Shown: one piece after another, positions 1 to 9,640 of the stretch
Numbering within the stretch: position 1 is the stretch's first letter
Layout: each line of letters starts with the position of its first letter
Origin: an uncultured Pelagibacteraceae bacterium
GTDB taxonomy: Bacteria; Pseudomonadota; Alphaproteobacteria; Pelagibacterales; Pelagibacteraceae
DNA: 35,148 nucleotides
Reading direction: 5' to 3'
Assembly (NCBI GenBank): GCA_902618565.1
Contig: CACNAX010000010.1
Location: forward strand, 1 to 35,148
Translations under genes and position numbers: made by a program
The notes under the pieces: generated by a model
Told to the model about the DNA's origin: nothing
Seen by the model: the letters and a program-made list of their open reading frames with translations, nothing else
The model's database searches: none

Positions 1-936
1 TAATAATTCATCTAATCCAATAGTATTTACTGATTTTTCTAAAATATTAAAATCTAACAAAGCAGGAAATTCTCCCCATACAAACTCTTTTCTTTTTTTA
101 CTGATGTTAACGGAGTCTACTCCCCATAATTTTACTGCTCTTAATATAAATGGGATTACTGAAGTATTCAATTTATTGCCACTAGCATTTCCACATATAG
201 CAACAATTCCTTTTGGCTTAGTTTGAGCAATAGCATTCGATAAAATGTTGCCACCTACGGTATCTACAACTCCATCCCATGTTCCTTTATCTATTAATCT
301 TGCTTCACCCTCAAATTCTTTACGATCTATAACGTTTTTTGCACCAAGTTCTTTTAAGTAATCTGCTTTATCTGGTTTGCCAGTTATCGCTGTAACGTTA
401 ATTCCCATTTTAGCAAGAACCATTACTGCCACCATACCAACACCTCCGGTAGAACCAGTTACTAATACATCATTAACTTTTGATTGCATTAATAGTTCCT
501 CTCTTGCTTTGACTGCAAAGGCACATAACAAACCTGTAAGACCAGCAGTTCCCAGAATCATAGCTTGTTTATTTGTCATTCCCTCAGGCGTTTTTGTAAT
601 ATGATCTTTTTTAACTTTTGCGTATTGAGAATATCCACCATCAAAAAGTTCTCCCGCTCTACAACCTGTTAATATAACTCTGTCTCCTTCTTTGAATTCT
701 TCACCATCACCTTGTGCAACAGTTCCAGAAAAATCAATGCCAGGTATTCTTGGATATTCTTTTACTAATTTGCCACCATCTTTTAGTATCATTGCATCTT
801 TCCAATTAAGATCAGAATAATCTATCTTAACAAGCACCTCCCCATCTTTAAAACGGTCTAAACTTAGTTCTTTGACTTCTCTTGTAAAATTTTCGTTCTG
901 ATTGTTTATTACAACTGCTTTAAATGAGTCCGCCAT
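1..936 (-). CDS. acuI: Acrylyl-CoA reductase-like zinc-free MDR oxidoreductase (YhdH/AcuI family), 3' end cut by window
   Basis: Reading the minus strand from the ATG at 936 gives an uninterrupted 312-codon frame that runs off the left edge. Family members are about 325 residues, so only the last dozen or so are missing. Visible features are an N-terminal GroES-like half with LNWKDAMIL and PGIDFSGTV, the nucleotide-binding loop VTGSTGGVGMVAV, and the late segment PFILRAVKLWGVDSV, all typical of the YhdH/AcuI branch. I see no catalytic-zinc cysteines, as expected. Known AcuI enzymes reduce acryloyl-CoA to propionyl-CoA with NADPH, detoxifying acrylate formed from DMSP; that role here is inferred. 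The gene lies 15 bases downstream of folE on the same strand, so the two are probably co-transcribed. Alternative: another quinone-reductase-like MDR enzyme. Confidence 0.75.
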   Translation of the reverse strand, partial: MADSFKAVVINNQNENFTREVKELSLDRFKDGEVLVKIDYSDLNWKDAMILKDGGKLVKEYPRIPGIDFSGTVAQGDGEEFKEGDRVILTGCRAGELFDGGYSQYAKVKKDHITKTPEGMTNKQAMILGTAGLTGLLCAFAVKAREELLMQSKVNDVLVTGSTGGVGMVAVMVLAKMGINVTAITGKPDKADYLKELGAKNVIDRKEFEGEARLIDKGTWDGVVDTVGGNILSNAIAQTKPKGIVAICGNASGNKLNTSVIPFILRAVKLWGVDSVNISKKRKEFVWGEFPALLDFNILEKSVNTIGLDELL

Positions 937-951
937 GTTTATCAGTAAATA

Positions 952-1554
952 TTATTTTGCAATAAATCGCAAATATCTATTTTGATAACTTAAATCGTCC
1001 TTAAACTGTCCAAGATAAAAATTTGTAACTGTGGTAGCTTGCTCTTTTTTTATACCTCTCATAGTCATACACTGGTGAGTTGAATCAATTGTAACCGCAA
1101 CACCTTTTGCATCCAACGACTCCATTAAAGTATTAGCAATCTGAACAGTTAATCTTTCTTGTGTTTGTAATCTTTTAGAAAATACTTCTACAACTCTTGC
1201 TATTTTACTTAATCCTACAACTCTTTGATTTGGAATATATGCTACATGAGCAATTCCTATAATTGGTGCCATGTGATGTTCGCAATGACTTTGGACTGAA
1301 ATATTTTTTTGAACAACCATATCGCTATAGCCTTCAACATCACCAAATGTTTTATCTAAAACTGCTTTAGGGTCTTCTTTGTAGCCTTTGAAATATTCTT
1401 TAAATGCTTTTGTAACTCTTTTTGGAGTTTCCAATAAACCTTCTCTGGTAGGATCTTCACCTAACCATTTAAGGATTTTGACAAAAGCTTCTTCAGCTTC
1501 CTTGTCTGTTACTTCGTTAATTTTTTTTTCGTTTTCGTTTTTTACTAATTTCAT
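952..1554 (-). CDS. folE: GTP cyclohydrolase I
   Basis: This 200-residue protein should convert GTP to 7,8-dihydroneopterin triphosphate, the first step of folate (tetrahydropterin) synthesis, in the cytoplasm. The zinc site is visible as C91 and H94 in HCEHHMAPIIG and C162 in STHQCMTMRG. The QERLTVQIAN segment and the TPKRVTKAF segment near residue 43 are also family hallmarks, and the length matches bacterial FolE. The first 20 residues are lysine/asparagine-rich and precede the family core. It starts 57 bases from the divergent hisI, so both promoters must sit in that AT-rich gap. A folate gene fits the heavy demand for tetrahydrofolate from the demethylating enzymes elsewhere in the window. 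Confidence 0.95.
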   Translation of the reverse strand: MKLVKNENEKKINEVTDKEAEEAFVKILKWLGEDPTREGLLETPKRVTKAFKEYFKGYKEDPKAVLDKTFGDVEGYSDMVVQKNISVQSHCEHHMAPIIGIAHVAYIPNQRVVGLSKIARVVEVFSKRLQTQERLTVQIANTLMESLDAKGVAVTIDSTHQCMTMRGIKKEQATTVTNFYLGQFKDDLSYQNRYLRFIAK

Positions 1555-1611
1555 GACGTGCTTTTATATATATAAAACCTTAATTTTAAAATATTTATTA
1601 TATTTATTATT

Positions 1612-2100
1612 ATGTTAGATAATTCCACATATATGTTTAAAAAAAGAGAAAATGTAGCAGAAATAGAAGAAGGCAAGCTTTTATCTCCTAAATTCGATAA
1701 TGATGGATTGATTCCAGTCATTACAACATGCTCAAAAACAAAAGAAATATTAATGCATGGGTATATGAATGTAGAAGCCTTCAAGTTAACTATTGAAACC
1801 AAAGAAGCTCACTACTGGAGCAGATCAAGACAATCAATTTGGCACAAAGGAAAAACAAGTGGATTTGTTCAAAAAGTAAAAGAGATTCGAATTGATGATG
1901 ATCAAGATGCTGTATGGATGACTGTAGATATTGGCGAAGGTGCTAGTTGCCACGTTGGGTACAGATCTTGTTTTTATAGATCTATCCCTTTGGGTAAAAT
2001 TGATAATGCAAGACAAATTGAAATGAAATTTGAAGAAGAAGAAAAAAAATTTGACCCAGAAGTTGTTTATAAAGGACAACCTAATCCAACAAAAATATAA
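1612..2100 (+). CDS. hisI: Phosphoribosyl-AMP cyclohydrolase
   Basis: HisI opens the adenine ring of phosphoribosyl-AMP in histidine biosynthesis. The 162-residue product shows the core motifs in order: HGYMNVEAF (about 49-57), WSRSRQSIWHKGKTSG (69-84), the metal-binding aspartates of DDDQDA (95-100) and the zinc cysteines C113 and C120 in ASCHVGYRSCFYR. It is the stand-alone form, with no HisE pyrophosphohydrolase domain. It is longer than the usual 125-140 residues because of a 30-residue N-terminal extension and a lysine/glutamate-rich tail. A start at M8 is also possible. It is not in a his operon; the next gene is an oxygenase-like protein starting 8 bases after the stop. Confidence 0.93.
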   Translation: MLDNSTYMFKKRENVAEIEEGKLLSPKFDNDGLIPVITTCSKTKEILMHGYMNVEAFKLTIETKEAHYWSRSRQSIWHKGKTSGFVQKVKEIRIDDDQDAVWMTVDIGEGASCHVGYRSCFYRSIPLGKIDNARQIEMKFEEEEKKFDPEVVYKGQPNPTKI

Positions 2101-2107
2101 AAAATTA

Positions 2108-2716
2108 ATGAAAGTTTTAAGTCCCTTTGGACCAAAAATTGCTGTTATTAAAATTCCATCAAATTTAGTAAAAAAAATTAATGACGAGGTTGAAAGTATT
2201 ATTAAAGACAAAAAAAAATCGAAATCAAATGACTATTCAAAAAAGTTAGTAGGTCAAGTTGAGCAAGAAATTGAATTAAAAAATAAATTTATAAAAAAAA
2301 ATTTAAAAAGTTTTATTTCTAAAAGTGTAAATAAATATTTAAAAAAAAATCTTAATAAGAAGTCTAAAAATATAAAAATAAAAAATTTATGGGTCGTAAG
2401 ACAATTTAAAAATGATTATAACCCTGTACATTTTCATGATGGCAATGTTTCAGGAGTTGGTTATTTAAAAATTCCAAAAAATTTAACAAAGGGACATAAA
2501 AAAATTAAAACTAATGGAACAATTGATTTTATTTATGGTTCTAAATCTTTTTTAAATAATTCTATATTTAATCATAAACCAAGAGTTGGCGATCTTATCT
2601 TATTCCCAAATAATTTAATGCATACTGCATATCCATTTAAATCTGATGGTGAAAGAAGATCATTTTCTTTTAATATAGATATTGATAAAAAATTAACAAG
2701 ATTGTTTCATGCCTGA
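2108..2716 (+). CDS. Putative 2OG-Fe(II) oxygenase-fold protein
   Basis: The open frame extends upstream to 2030, but that would overlap hisI by 71 bases and begin with a low-complexity lysine run. I prefer the ATG at 2108, which gives 202 residues starting MKVLSPFGPKIAVIKIP. The middle of the protein has PVHFHDGNVSGVGYLKIP and the end has LMHTAYPFKSDGERRSFSFN. This resembles the putative 2OG-Fe(II) oxygenase family with an H-x-H/D ligand pair, a distal histidine and an arginine for 2-oxoglutarate. Substrate is unknown. The central region (about residues 20-90) is very lysine-rich. It overlaps the next gene by 8 bases, so the two are probably translated together. Confidence 0.7.
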   Translation: MKVLSPFGPKIAVIKIPSNLVKKINDEVESIIKDKKKSKSNDYSKKLVGQVEQEIELKNKFIKKNLKSFISKSVNKYLKKNLNKKSKNIKIKNLWVVRQFKNDYNPVHFHDGNVSGVGYLKIPKNLTKGHKKIKTNGTIDFIYGSKSFLNNSIFNHKPRVGDLILFPNNLMHTAYPFKSDGERRSFSFNIDIDKKLTRLFHA

Positions 2717-3083
2717 TAAACAAAAAAATGTTTTAGACGAAGACTTGGAGTTATGTTCTAATGATCCTTTAACAGGATGGTATAGAGACGGATGTTGCTA
2801 TACAGATGAAAATGATCATGGTGTGCACACTGTTTGTGCAAAAGTAAACACTGAATTTTTAGAATGGTGTAAAGAAGCAGGCAATGATTTAATTACACCT
2901 CATCCAGAATTTGGTTTTCCGGGTTTAAAAGATGGAGATAGTTGGTGTGTGTGCGCAGGCTGGTACGCCAAAGCTTTAGAAGCGGGAAAAGGATGTCCAA
3001 TTTATTTAAAGAAAACTCATAAAAACACTTTGAAACTTATTCCAATTGAAACTTTAAAAAAGTTTGCAATCGATTTATCTTAA
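2709..3083 (+). CDS. DUF2237 family protein
   Basis: This 124-residue cytoplasmic protein of unknown function is clearly DUF2237. It has DPLTGWYRDGCCYTDENDHG near the N-terminus, then HTVCAKV, GNDLITPHPEFGFPGLKDGD and WCVCAGWYAKALEAGKGCP. The conserved cysteines (C16, the CC pair, the C of HTVC, and CVC) suggest metal binding or thiol chemistry, which is inference only. The start overlaps the upstream oxygenase-like gene by 8 bases. Its stop at 3083 abuts the stop of etfD at 3084 on the opposite strand, leaving no room for a separate terminator. Confidence 0.88.
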   Translation: MPDKQKNVLDEDLELCSNDPLTGWYRDGCCYTDENDHGVHTVCAKVNTEFLEWCKEAGNDLITPHPEFGFPGLKDGDSWCVCAGWYAKALEAGKGCPIYLKKTHKNTLKLIPIETLKKFAIDLS

Positions 3084-4703
3084 TTACATATTTCCGTATT
3101 TAGGTCCACCCCCACCTTCTGGAGTGACCCAAGTAATATTTTGAGATGGCTCTTTAATATCACAAGTTTTGCAATGTATGCAATTTTGAGCATTGATTAC
3201 AAATTTTTGAACAGAATTTACTTCTTGAACTTCATAAACTCCTGCTGGACAATATCTTTGTGCGGGCTCATCAAAATTCTTTAAAGTATATTTTATAGGC
3301 AAATCAGGATCTTTAAGTTTTAAATGTACTGGTTGATTATCATCATGAATTGTACCCGTTAAATAAACCGAACTAGTTTTATCAAATGTAATAACGTTAT
3401 CAGGTTTAGGATAATCAATTTTTGGCATTTTATCTGCTGGTTTTAAAGCTTCATGATCAGCGTGTTTATGCTTTAATGTGAAAGGAAGCTTTCCTCTAAA
3501 TAAAATCTGGTCAATTCCAGTAAATAATATACCTAGAATTAAACCCCAAGAGAAACTTGGCTTTACATTTCTCGCCTCATATAATTCTTTGTAAACCCAA
3601 CTTTCTTTAAATTTTTGTTCATATGTAGATAAATTTATATTTTTTGTAAGATGCTCATAAATTGTTTCAGCAGCGATCATTCCACTTTTCATTGCAGTAT
3701 GAGACCCTTTTATTTTAGGCATATTTAATGTTCCCGCATCACATCCAACTAACAAAGCACCAGGCATAAACATCTGAGGTAAACTCTGTATACCTCCCTC
3801 AATTAAAGCTCTTGCGCCATAAGAAATTCTTTTTCCACCTTCAATTATTTTTTTTATATCTGGATGAGTTTTAAATCTTTGGAATTCATCGAAAGGTGAG
3901 AGATGAGGATTTTGGTAATCTAATCCAATTACGTAACCAAGAAAAACTTGTTTATTTTCTGCATGATACATAAAACTTCCACCGTAGGTGTTATTGTCTA
4001 AAGGCCATCCAGCAGTATGCATTACTAAACCTTCTGCATGATTTTTTTCATCTATCTCCCAAATTTCTTTAAAACCAATTCCATATTGTTGAGGATTTTT
4101 ACCTTTATCCAACTCAAACTTCTTAATTAATTCTTTTCCTAAGTGACCTCTGCATCCTTCTGCAAATACTGTAACTTTTGCATGTAATTCCATTCCTGGT
4201 TCATAAGTATCTTTTTTATTTCCCTCTTTGTCGATACCCATATCTTGGGTTGCAATACCTTTAACTGATCTATCATCATTATATAAAACTTCACTTGCTG
4301 GAAATCCTGGGAATATTTCAACTCCCAATCCCTCAGCCTGCTCTGCTAACCATCTACAAAGATTTGCAAGACTTATAATATAATTGTTATGATTTTGTTG
4401 AACCTTCGGAAGCAACCATGTTGGCCAACTTAATGATTTTTGTTTTCCTAAAAATAAAAATTTTTCTTTTGTAACTTTTGTTTTAATGGGAGCATTTAAT
4501 TCTTTCCAATTAGGTATTAGTTCGTCTAAAGCACGTGTTTCAAACACGTTCCCTGATAAAATATGTGCACCTATTTCAGATGCTTTCTCTAAAAGGCAGA
4601 CATTAATATCTGGATTTAACTGCTTTAATTTAATTGCAGTTGAAAGTCCTGATGGTCCGCCACCTACGATGACAACATCGTATTCCATCACTTCTCTGGA
4701 CAT
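3084..4703 (-). CDS. etfD: Electron-transfer flavoprotein-ubiquinone oxidoreductase
   Basis: ETF-QO takes electrons from reduced ETF and passes them to ubiquinone at the inner membrane. The 539-residue protein begins with an FAD Rossmann motif (VVIVGGGPSGLSTAIKL, about 10-26). It ends with the 4Fe-4S cluster cysteines C485, C508, C511 and C514 (the last three in CIHCKTCDI) and the conserved tail EGGGGPKYGNM. Length matches the bacterial and mitochondrial family. The start at 4703 adds five residues before MEYDVVIVG, and M6 is an alternative. It lies 24 bases downstream of etfA in one transcription unit with etfB and dimethylglycine dehydrogenase. The context points to it re-oxidising the ETF reduced by that dehydrogenase. 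Confidence 0.95.
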   Translation of the reverse strand: MSREVMEYDVVIVGGGPSGLSTAIKLKQLNPDINVCLLEKASEIGAHILSGNVFETRALDELIPNWKELNAPIKTKVTKEKFLFLGKQKSLSWPTWLLPKVQQNHNNYIISLANLCRWLAEQAEGLGVEIFPGFPASEVLYNDDRSVKGIATQDMGIDKEGNKKDTYEPGMELHAKVTVFAEGCRGHLGKELIKKFELDKGKNPQQYGIGFKEIWEIDEKNHAEGLVMHTAGWPLDNNTYGGSFMYHAENKQVFLGYVIGLDYQNPHLSPFDEFQRFKTHPDIKKIIEGGKRISYGARALIEGGIQSLPQMFMPGALLVGCDAGTLNMPKIKGSHTAMKSGMIAAETIYEHLTKNINLSTYEQKFKESWVYKELYEARNVKPSFSWGLILGILFTGIDQILFRGKLPFTLKHKHADHEALKPADKMPKIDYPKPDNVITFDKTSSVYLTGTIHDDNQPVHLKLKDPDLPIKYTLKNFDEPAQRYCPAGVYEVQEVNSVQKFVINAQNCIHCKTCDIKEPSQNITWVTPEGGGGPKYGNM

Positions 4704-4727
4704 AATGATAATTTCTTACAGTATTTG

Positions 4728-5681
4728 CTATTTTTGTATAGTGTTTAATTTGTTCAATTCTGACAAAAACTGAGGAAGCGCCTCAAAAAGATCTGCTTCT
4801 AATCCGTAATCTGCGACACTAAAAATTGGAGCTTCACCGTCTTTATTTATAGCCACAATAACTTTGCTTTCTTTCATTCCTGCTAAGTGCTGTATCGCAC
4901 CTGAAATTCCAACTGCAATATATAAATCTGGGACCACAACTTTACCCGTTTGTCCTACTTGATGATCATTCGTAATATAACCCGCATCAACTGCTGCTCT
5001 AGATGCGCCAATTGCTGCATTAAGTTTGTCCGCAATATCACTTATTAATTTGAAATTTTCGCCATTTTGCATTCCTCTGCCACCAGAAATAACTATTCTA
5101 GCTGTTCCAAGCTCTGGTCTGTCTGACTTAACTTCTTCTTTCTTTAGAAATTTAGTTGATGAACTAGCTTCTGCTGGATCAGATTTTGTAATTTCAGCAG
5201 ATCCACCACTCTTATCAGCAGGGTCAAACGACGTCGGTCTAATAGTAACACATTTTTTTTTGTCATTACTTTTAACCGTAGCAAAAGCATTTCCTGCATA
5301 AATTGGTCTTAAAAAAGTATCCTCAGAAATAACTTTAATTATATCGCTCACTTGCGAAGTATCTAGTAATGCTGCAATTCTTGGCATTAAATTTTTACCA
5401 AATGTATTTGCTGAGCTTACAATGTGTGAATAACTTTCTGCATGCTTAATTATTGCTGCTGTATAATTTTCAGCAATGTAGTTTTCATAAATTTCATTAT
5501 CAACGTGAATAACTTTTTTTACATTTGGAACTTCAGATAAAGATTTTGCAACATCATCAGCTTGATGACCTAAAACCAAAACATGAAGATCCTCATTTAT
5601 TTGAGAAGCTGCTGTAATAGCGTTATATGTAAATGGTCTAACCTCTTTATTATTATGTTCTGCAATTAATAATACTGACAT
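4728..5681 (-). CDS. etfA: Electron-transfer flavoprotein alpha subunit
   Basis: The alpha subunit binds FAD and pairs with EtfB to shuttle electrons from flavin dehydrogenases to ETF-QO. The 317-residue protein has the N-terminal ETF domain. Its C-terminal FAD-binding segment reads [20 protein letters not shown] followed by [19 protein letters not shown] and [13 protein letters not shown], all diagnostic. The gene abuts etfB with no spacer (etfB stop at 5682), so translation is probably coupled. In this operon order the likely electron donor is the dimethylglycine dehydrogenase encoded just upstream. A second donor from elsewhere in the genome cannot be excluded, because ETF is usually shared. 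Confidence 0.96.
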   Translation of the reverse strand: MSVLLIAEHNNKEVRPFTYNAITAASQINEDLHVLVLGHQADDVAKSLSEVPNVKKVIHVDNEIYENYIAENYTAAIIKHAESYSHIVSSANTFGKNLMPRIAALLDTSQVSDIIKVISEDTFLRPIYAGNAFATVKSNDKKKCVTIRPTSFDPADKSGGSAEITKSDPAEASSSTKFLKKEEVKSDRPELGTARIVISGGRGMQNGENFKLISDIADKLNAAIGASRAAVDAGYITNDHQVGQTGKVVVPDLYIAVGISGAIQHLAGMKESKVIVAINKDGEAPIFSVADYGLEADLFEALPQFLSELNKLNTIQK

Positions 5682-6431
5682 TTAAATTACTTTAGCCTCA
5701 TTTTTTAATTTTTGCACCAATTCTTCTACACTAGCGACTTTTATTCCAGCTTTTCTTTTTGGTGGCTCTTCAACTTTAATTTGTTCGATTCTAGGATTAA
5801 TATCAACTCCTAAATCTGAAGCATTTAACTGTTCTATTGGTTTTTTCTTAGCTTTCATAATATTTGGAAGCGAAGCATATCTTGGTTCATTTAGTCTTAA
5901 ATCACATGTAACAATAGCTGGAACATTTACTTCAATAGTTTCTAAACCTTCATCAATTTCACGAGTTACTTCTAATACATTATCTTTAACTTCAATTTTC
6001 GATGCAAAAGTTGCTTGAGGCCAATTTAATAAAGCTGCAAGCATTTGACCAGTTTGATTGCAATCATCGTCAATTGCTTGTTTTCCCATAAACACCAAAT
6101 CAGGATTTTCTTTTTCTACAATTTTTTTTAAAATTTTTGAAACAGCTAATGGCTCAATCACATTATCAACTTTGACATGTATTCCCCTATCCGCTCCAAC
6201 AGCTAATGCTTTTCTAACAGTTTCTTGAGCTTTTTCTTCACCGATTGTAATTGCAACTATTTCTTTAGCTTTGCCAGCCTCTTTAATTTTTACTGCTTCT
6301 TCTATCGCGTTATCATCTGGTGGATTTGTTGACATTTTAACGTTGTCAGTAACAACACCAGAACCATCTTCTTTAACTCTTATTTGAACGTTGTAATCAA
6401 TAACTCTTTTAACTGCGACTAATATTTTCAT
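5682..6431 (-). CDS. etfB: Electron-transfer flavoprotein beta subunit
   Basis: EtfB is the partner of EtfA and binds AMP structurally. The 249-residue protein opens with [20 protein letters not shown]. It carries the ETF beta signature around residues 100-130 ([20 protein letters not shown], then [11 protein letters not shown]) and [20 protein letters not shown]. The tail is lysine-rich. Its start codon overlaps the stop of the dimethylglycine dehydrogenase by one base, and its stop abuts the etfA start. This arrangement suggests stoichiometric expression of dehydrogenase, EtfB and EtfA. Confidence 0.96.
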   Translation of the reverse strand: MKILVAVKRVIDYNVQIRVKEDGSGVVTDNVKMSTNPPDDNAIEEAVKIKEAGKAKEIVAITIGEEKAQETVRKALAVGADRGIHVKVDNVIEPLAVSKILKKIVEKENPDLVFMGKQAIDDDCNQTGQMLAALLNWPQATFASKIEVKDNVLEVTREIDEGLETIEVNVPAIVTCDLRLNEPRYASLPNIMKAKKKPIEQLNASDLGVDINPRIEQIKVEEPPKRKAGIKVASVEELVQKLKNEAKVI

Positions 6432-8863
6432 TAAGCTCTTAATAAATTGTTTTCTGGATCGTAAGGACTTTCATCTAAAATTGTAGCATCATATTTCTCA
6501 CCTAATATTTCAATTTTAAGTTTTTGTCCAACATTTGCTAATTCTGGTTTAACCATTCCTAATGCTAATGATTTTCCAATTCTAAAACCAAAATCTCCTC
6601 CTGTAGCTCTTCCTATAACACTTCCATTTTCATAAATGGGATTGTTGCCTAATACATCTGCATCTTTTGGATTGTGAACCTCCAAGGTAACAAGCTTGTT
6701 ATCAAAACCTTTTTCTCTCCACTTGTTCAATGCTTCAAGTCCAATAAAACTTCCTTTATTAGGATGTATAAATCTATCAAGACCACTTTCATAAGGTGAG
6801 TATTCTATTGATAGTTCTGTTCCAACCAATTTATAGGATTTTTCTACTCTCAAACTATTCATTGCTCTAATACCATATGGCTTTAGTCCAAGATCTTGTC
6901 CTGCTTCCATAAGTTTATCAAAAATGTGATTTTGATATTCAATTGGATGATGAAGTTCCCATCCTAATTCACCAACAAAATTAACTCTCATTGCATTAAC
7001 TGGTGCATAACCTACATCAACCATCTTTGCACTTAGCCATTTAAAATTCTCATTTGAAAAATCATCTTTAGAAACTCTTTGCATTAATTCTCTTGCTTTT
7101 GGACCTGAAACAACCAAAACCCCATTACTATTAGTTAAATTTTCAAACTGCACTGAACCATCTGAAGGCATCCATTTTAAAATCCAATCATGATCTAATC
7201 TTTGGAAAGCTCCTGCTGATACTAAATAAAAGCTATCATGTGTTTCTCTCATAATAGTAAATTCAGAATGAACTCCACCTTTAGTATTTAAAGCGTGGCA
7301 TAAATTAATTCTTCCAACTTTTTTTGGTAATTTGTTTGCAACTAAATTATCTAAAAATTCCTCAGCACCAGGTCCCTTAATTCTACATTTTGCAAATGCA
7401 GTCATATCCAAAAGACCAACATTTTCTTTTACGTTTTTGCATTCTTTTTCCATTGCATTGAACCATTTTGATCTTCTAAATGACCAATCATCTTTTTGCT
7501 CCATTCCATCAGTTGCAAAAAAGTTAGGTCGTTCCCATCCAAATTTTTGACCAAACACTGCTCCTAAATTTTTCATTCTGTCATAACATGGCGCTGTTCT
7601 TAATGGTCTTGCTGCTGGTCTTTCTTCATCAGGAAAGTGAGTTATGAAAACGTGACTGTAGGCTTCTTCATTTTTAGCTTTTAAATATGATTTAGAGCAA
7701 TAATCTCCATACCTTCTTGGTTCAACACCAAGCATATCAATTGTGGGTTCACCATCTACGATCCATTCAGCAAGTTGCCATCCTGCTCCACCTGCTGCGG
7801 TAATACCAAAGCTATGACCTTCATTTATCCAAAAATTTTTCAATCCCCAAGCAGGACCAACAATTGGGTTACCATCAGGTGTATAACAAATTGCACCGTT
7901 ATAAACTTTCTTAACTCCCACTTCTCCGAACGCAGGGACTCTATGTATTGCGCCTTCAATGTGTGGGGCCAATCTATCCAAATCTTCCTGAAATAATTCA
8001 TATTCAGAATCTTTTGATGGTCCATCTACATAACAAGCTGGTGCACCATCTTCATATGGTCCTAAAATTAATCCACCTGCTTCTTCTCTCATATACCATC
8101 TGCTATCACTATCCCTTAAAACTCCCATCTCTGGTAATCCATCTTTTTTTCTTTTTTGAATTTCTGGATGGGGTTCAGTAACAATGTATTGATGTTCTAC
8201 TGGAATAACTGGAATATCTAATCCAACCATCTTTCCAGTTTGTCTTGCAAAATTTCCTGAACAAGAAATAATATGTTCACATTCTATGGACCCTTTATCT
8301 GTTTCAACAACCCAGCCATCTTTAGTTTGTTTCATTCCAACAACATTTGTATTTCTATAAATTTCTGCTCCTCTATTTCTTGCACCTGTTGCAAGTGCTT
8401 GTGTTAAATCAGCTGGTTGGATATATCCATCTTCAGGGTGTTGTATTGCACCTACTAAATCTGATGTATTACATAATGGCCAGATTTCCTTAACTTGGTC
8501 TGGAGTTAAAAATTTTACATCAACACCTATTGTTTGAGCGACACCGGCGTATTGAAAGTATTCATCCATTCTATCTTTAGTGCTTGCTAATCTAATATTT
8601 GATACAACGCTGAAACCTACATTCTTACCTGTCTCTTCCTCTAAAGTTTTATATAAATTGACAGCATACTTATGAAGTTGCCCTACAGAATAACTCATAT
8701 TAAATAGTGGTAATAAGCCCGCTGCATGCCAAGTTGAGCCTGAGGTTAGTTCTTTTCTTTCAATTAAAACAACATCTGACCAACCTTTTTTTGCTAAGTG
8801 ATAGAGTGCGCTAACCCCTACTACTCCACCACCAACTACAACAACTTTTGCTTTGGATTTCAT
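6431..8863 (-). CDS. Dimethylglycine dehydrogenase-type FAD/folate enzyme
   Basis: This 810-residue protein joins an N-terminal FAD amine oxidase ([20 protein letters not shown], about 7-26) to a C-terminal GcvT-type tetrahydrofolate domain (from about residue 430). H46 in [10 protein letters not shown] sits at the covalent-FAD histidine of dimethylglycine and sarcosine dehydrogenases. The GcvT part shows [20 protein letters not shown] and later [10 protein letters not shown] and [13 protein letters not shown]. The family oxidatively demethylates dimethylglycine (or sarcosine), passes formaldehyde to folate as methylene-THF and gives electrons to ETF. Finding etfB, etfA and etfD immediately downstream supports the ETF-linked reaction. 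Since a complete sarcosine oxidase is encoded at 29-34 kb, dimethylglycine is the more likely substrate. Sarcosine or another N-methyl amino acid remains possible. Confidence 0.85.
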   Translation of the reverse strand: MKSKAKVVVVGGGVVGVSALYHLAKKGWSDVVLIERKELTSGSTWHAAGLLPLFNMSYSVGQLHKYAVNLYKTLEEETGKNVGFSVVSNIRLASTKDRMDEYFQYAGVAQTIGVDVKFLTPDQVKEIWPLCNTSDLVGAIQHPEDGYIQPADLTQALATGARNRGAEIYRNTNVVGMKQTKDGWVVETDKGSIECEHIISCSGNFARQTGKMVGLDIPVIPVEHQYIVTEPHPEIQKRKKDGLPEMGVLRDSDSRWYMREEAGGLILGPYEDGAPACYVDGPSKDSEYELFQEDLDRLAPHIEGAIHRVPAFGEVGVKKVYNGAICYTPDGNPIVGPAWGLKNFWINEGHSFGITAAGGAGWQLAEWIVDGEPTIDMLGVEPRRYGDYCSKSYLKAKNEEAYSHVFITHFPDEERPAARPLRTAPCYDRMKNLGAVFGQKFGWERPNFFATDGMEQKDDWSFRRSKWFNAMEKECKNVKENVGLLDMTAFAKCRIKGPGAEEFLDNLVANKLPKKVGRINLCHALNTKGGVHSEFTIMRETHDSFYLVSAGAFQRLDHDWILKWMPSDGSVQFENLTNSNGVLVVSGPKARELMQRVSKDDFSNENFKWLSAKMVDVGYAPVNAMRVNFVGELGWELHHPIEYQNHIFDKLMEAGQDLGLKPYGIRAMNSLRVEKSYKLVGTELSIEYSPYESGLDRFIHPNKGSFIGLEALNKWREKGFDNKLVTLEVHNPKDADVLGNNPIYENGSVIGRATGGDFGFRIGKSLALGMVKPELANVGQKLKIEILGEKYDATILDESPYDPENNLLRA

Positions 8864-8909
8864 TATCAGATTCCTACTAAATTTTAATTACTAACGAAAC
8901 AAAATTCTA

Positions 8910-9113
8910 TTATTCATCATCTGCGTCACGCCAGCCCATTCTGAACATTAAATAAGCGGCAACTATAACGGAAATTGTACCTACTACCATGCCAATATTA
9001 ATCCCAACTTCACTTCCCCAAAAATACCATCCAAGTTGAGTGGATGAAATTGTTGGAAAGCATAATATAAACATTAGAATTGCGTACCTAATATACATTG
9101 GAGGCTTTTTCAT
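8910..9113 (-). CDS. Small two-helix membrane protein, unknown function
   Basis: Starting at the ATG at 9113 gives 67 residues beginning MKKPPMYIRYAILMF. The ATG overlaps the upstream stop codon as TAATG, which is the reason to prefer it over an in-frame ATG 54 bases further up. The sequence has two hydrophobic stretches (about residues 7-27 and 38-58). These are separated by a short loop with WYFWGSEVG and followed by an acidic tail MGWRDADDE, consistent with a small inner-membrane protein. I do not recognise a family. It sits between a secreted DUF4864-like protein and dimethylglycine dehydrogenase (46-base gap), so it may be co-expressed with either. Confidence 0.65.
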   Translation of the reverse strand: MKKPPMYIRYAILMFILCFPTISSTQLGWYFWGSEVGINIGMVVGTISVIVAAYLMFRMGWRDADDE

Positions 9114-9574
9114 TATATTGATGATCCCATTGGTATTGGTTGTGAAACTGCTGTTGTTAGCCAGCAATCTAAAAGATTGCCTTCTTTATTATTCTTTTCA
9201 ACTTTCCATTTAAATTTAAAATATTGTTTGTCCTTATCCAAGACAACAACTTCATAAGTTGCCATTGTACTTGATTTGTAAATTTCAGTTACTGTATTTT
9301 CTTTGTGATCAATCAGCATCGAGTAAGAAGCCCCTTTTAACATTCTTTTAAATCTATCTAATGGACCTGTCATCCTTTGATTATTTGGATGTGCAAATTC
9401 CCATGTTTGCTCAATCCCTCTATCTTTATATGGACTGTCATTTTTCATTAACGCCTTTAGTTGAATTAAAACAACTTGTTTTGGATCTATATTCACACTT
9501 GGTTTTAAAACATCGGCAAATGAAGAATTAAAATAAAAAAATGTAATTAAAAAAAATAAAATTTTGGATTTCAT
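9113..9574 (-). CDS. DUF4864-like exported protein
   Basis: The 153-residue product begins with a clear signal peptide: MKSKI, a hydrophobic LFFLITFFYFNSS stretch and a likely cleavage after SFA. It is therefore probably periplasmic. The mature part (QLKALMKNDSPYKDRGIEQ, WEFAHPNNQRMTGPLDRF, then a beta-rich C-terminal half with TYEVVVLDKD and FKFKWKVEK) resembles DUF4864, an NTF2-like/SnoaL-type fold of unknown role. That assignment comes from memory of the family and is moderate. It lies 66 bases after the CoA-binding gene and overlaps the small membrane gene by one base. Confidence 0.72.
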   Translation of the reverse strand: MKSKILFFLITFFYFNSSFADVLKPSVNIDPKQVVLIQLKALMKNDSPYKDRGIEQTWEFAHPNNQRMTGPLDRFKRMLKGASYSMLIDHKENTVTEIYKSSTMATYEVVVLDKDKQYFKFKWKVEKNNKEGNLLDCWLTTAVSQPIPMGSSI

Positions 9575-9640
9575 ATTTTAAATTTATCTTAAATTTAAAA
9601 TGAAATAAAAGGTCTTAATATCACACTTAATAATTTGATA

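Noticed and set aside
2030..2107. N-terminal extension of the oxygenase-like gene overlapping hisI
   Set aside because: The extension is a low-complexity lysine-rich reading of the hisI end; the ATG at 2108 starts the family-like sequence.
7332..8181. Several plus-strand open frames of 70-80 codons inside the dimethylglycine dehydrogenase gene
   Set aside because: They are antisense shadows of a well-conserved protein, with no recognisable motif and no ribosome-binding site.
9114..9167. Longer start for the small membrane protein
   Set aside because: The extra 18 residues are polar, overlap the upstream gene by 54 bases and precede a start that is neatly coupled as TAATG.
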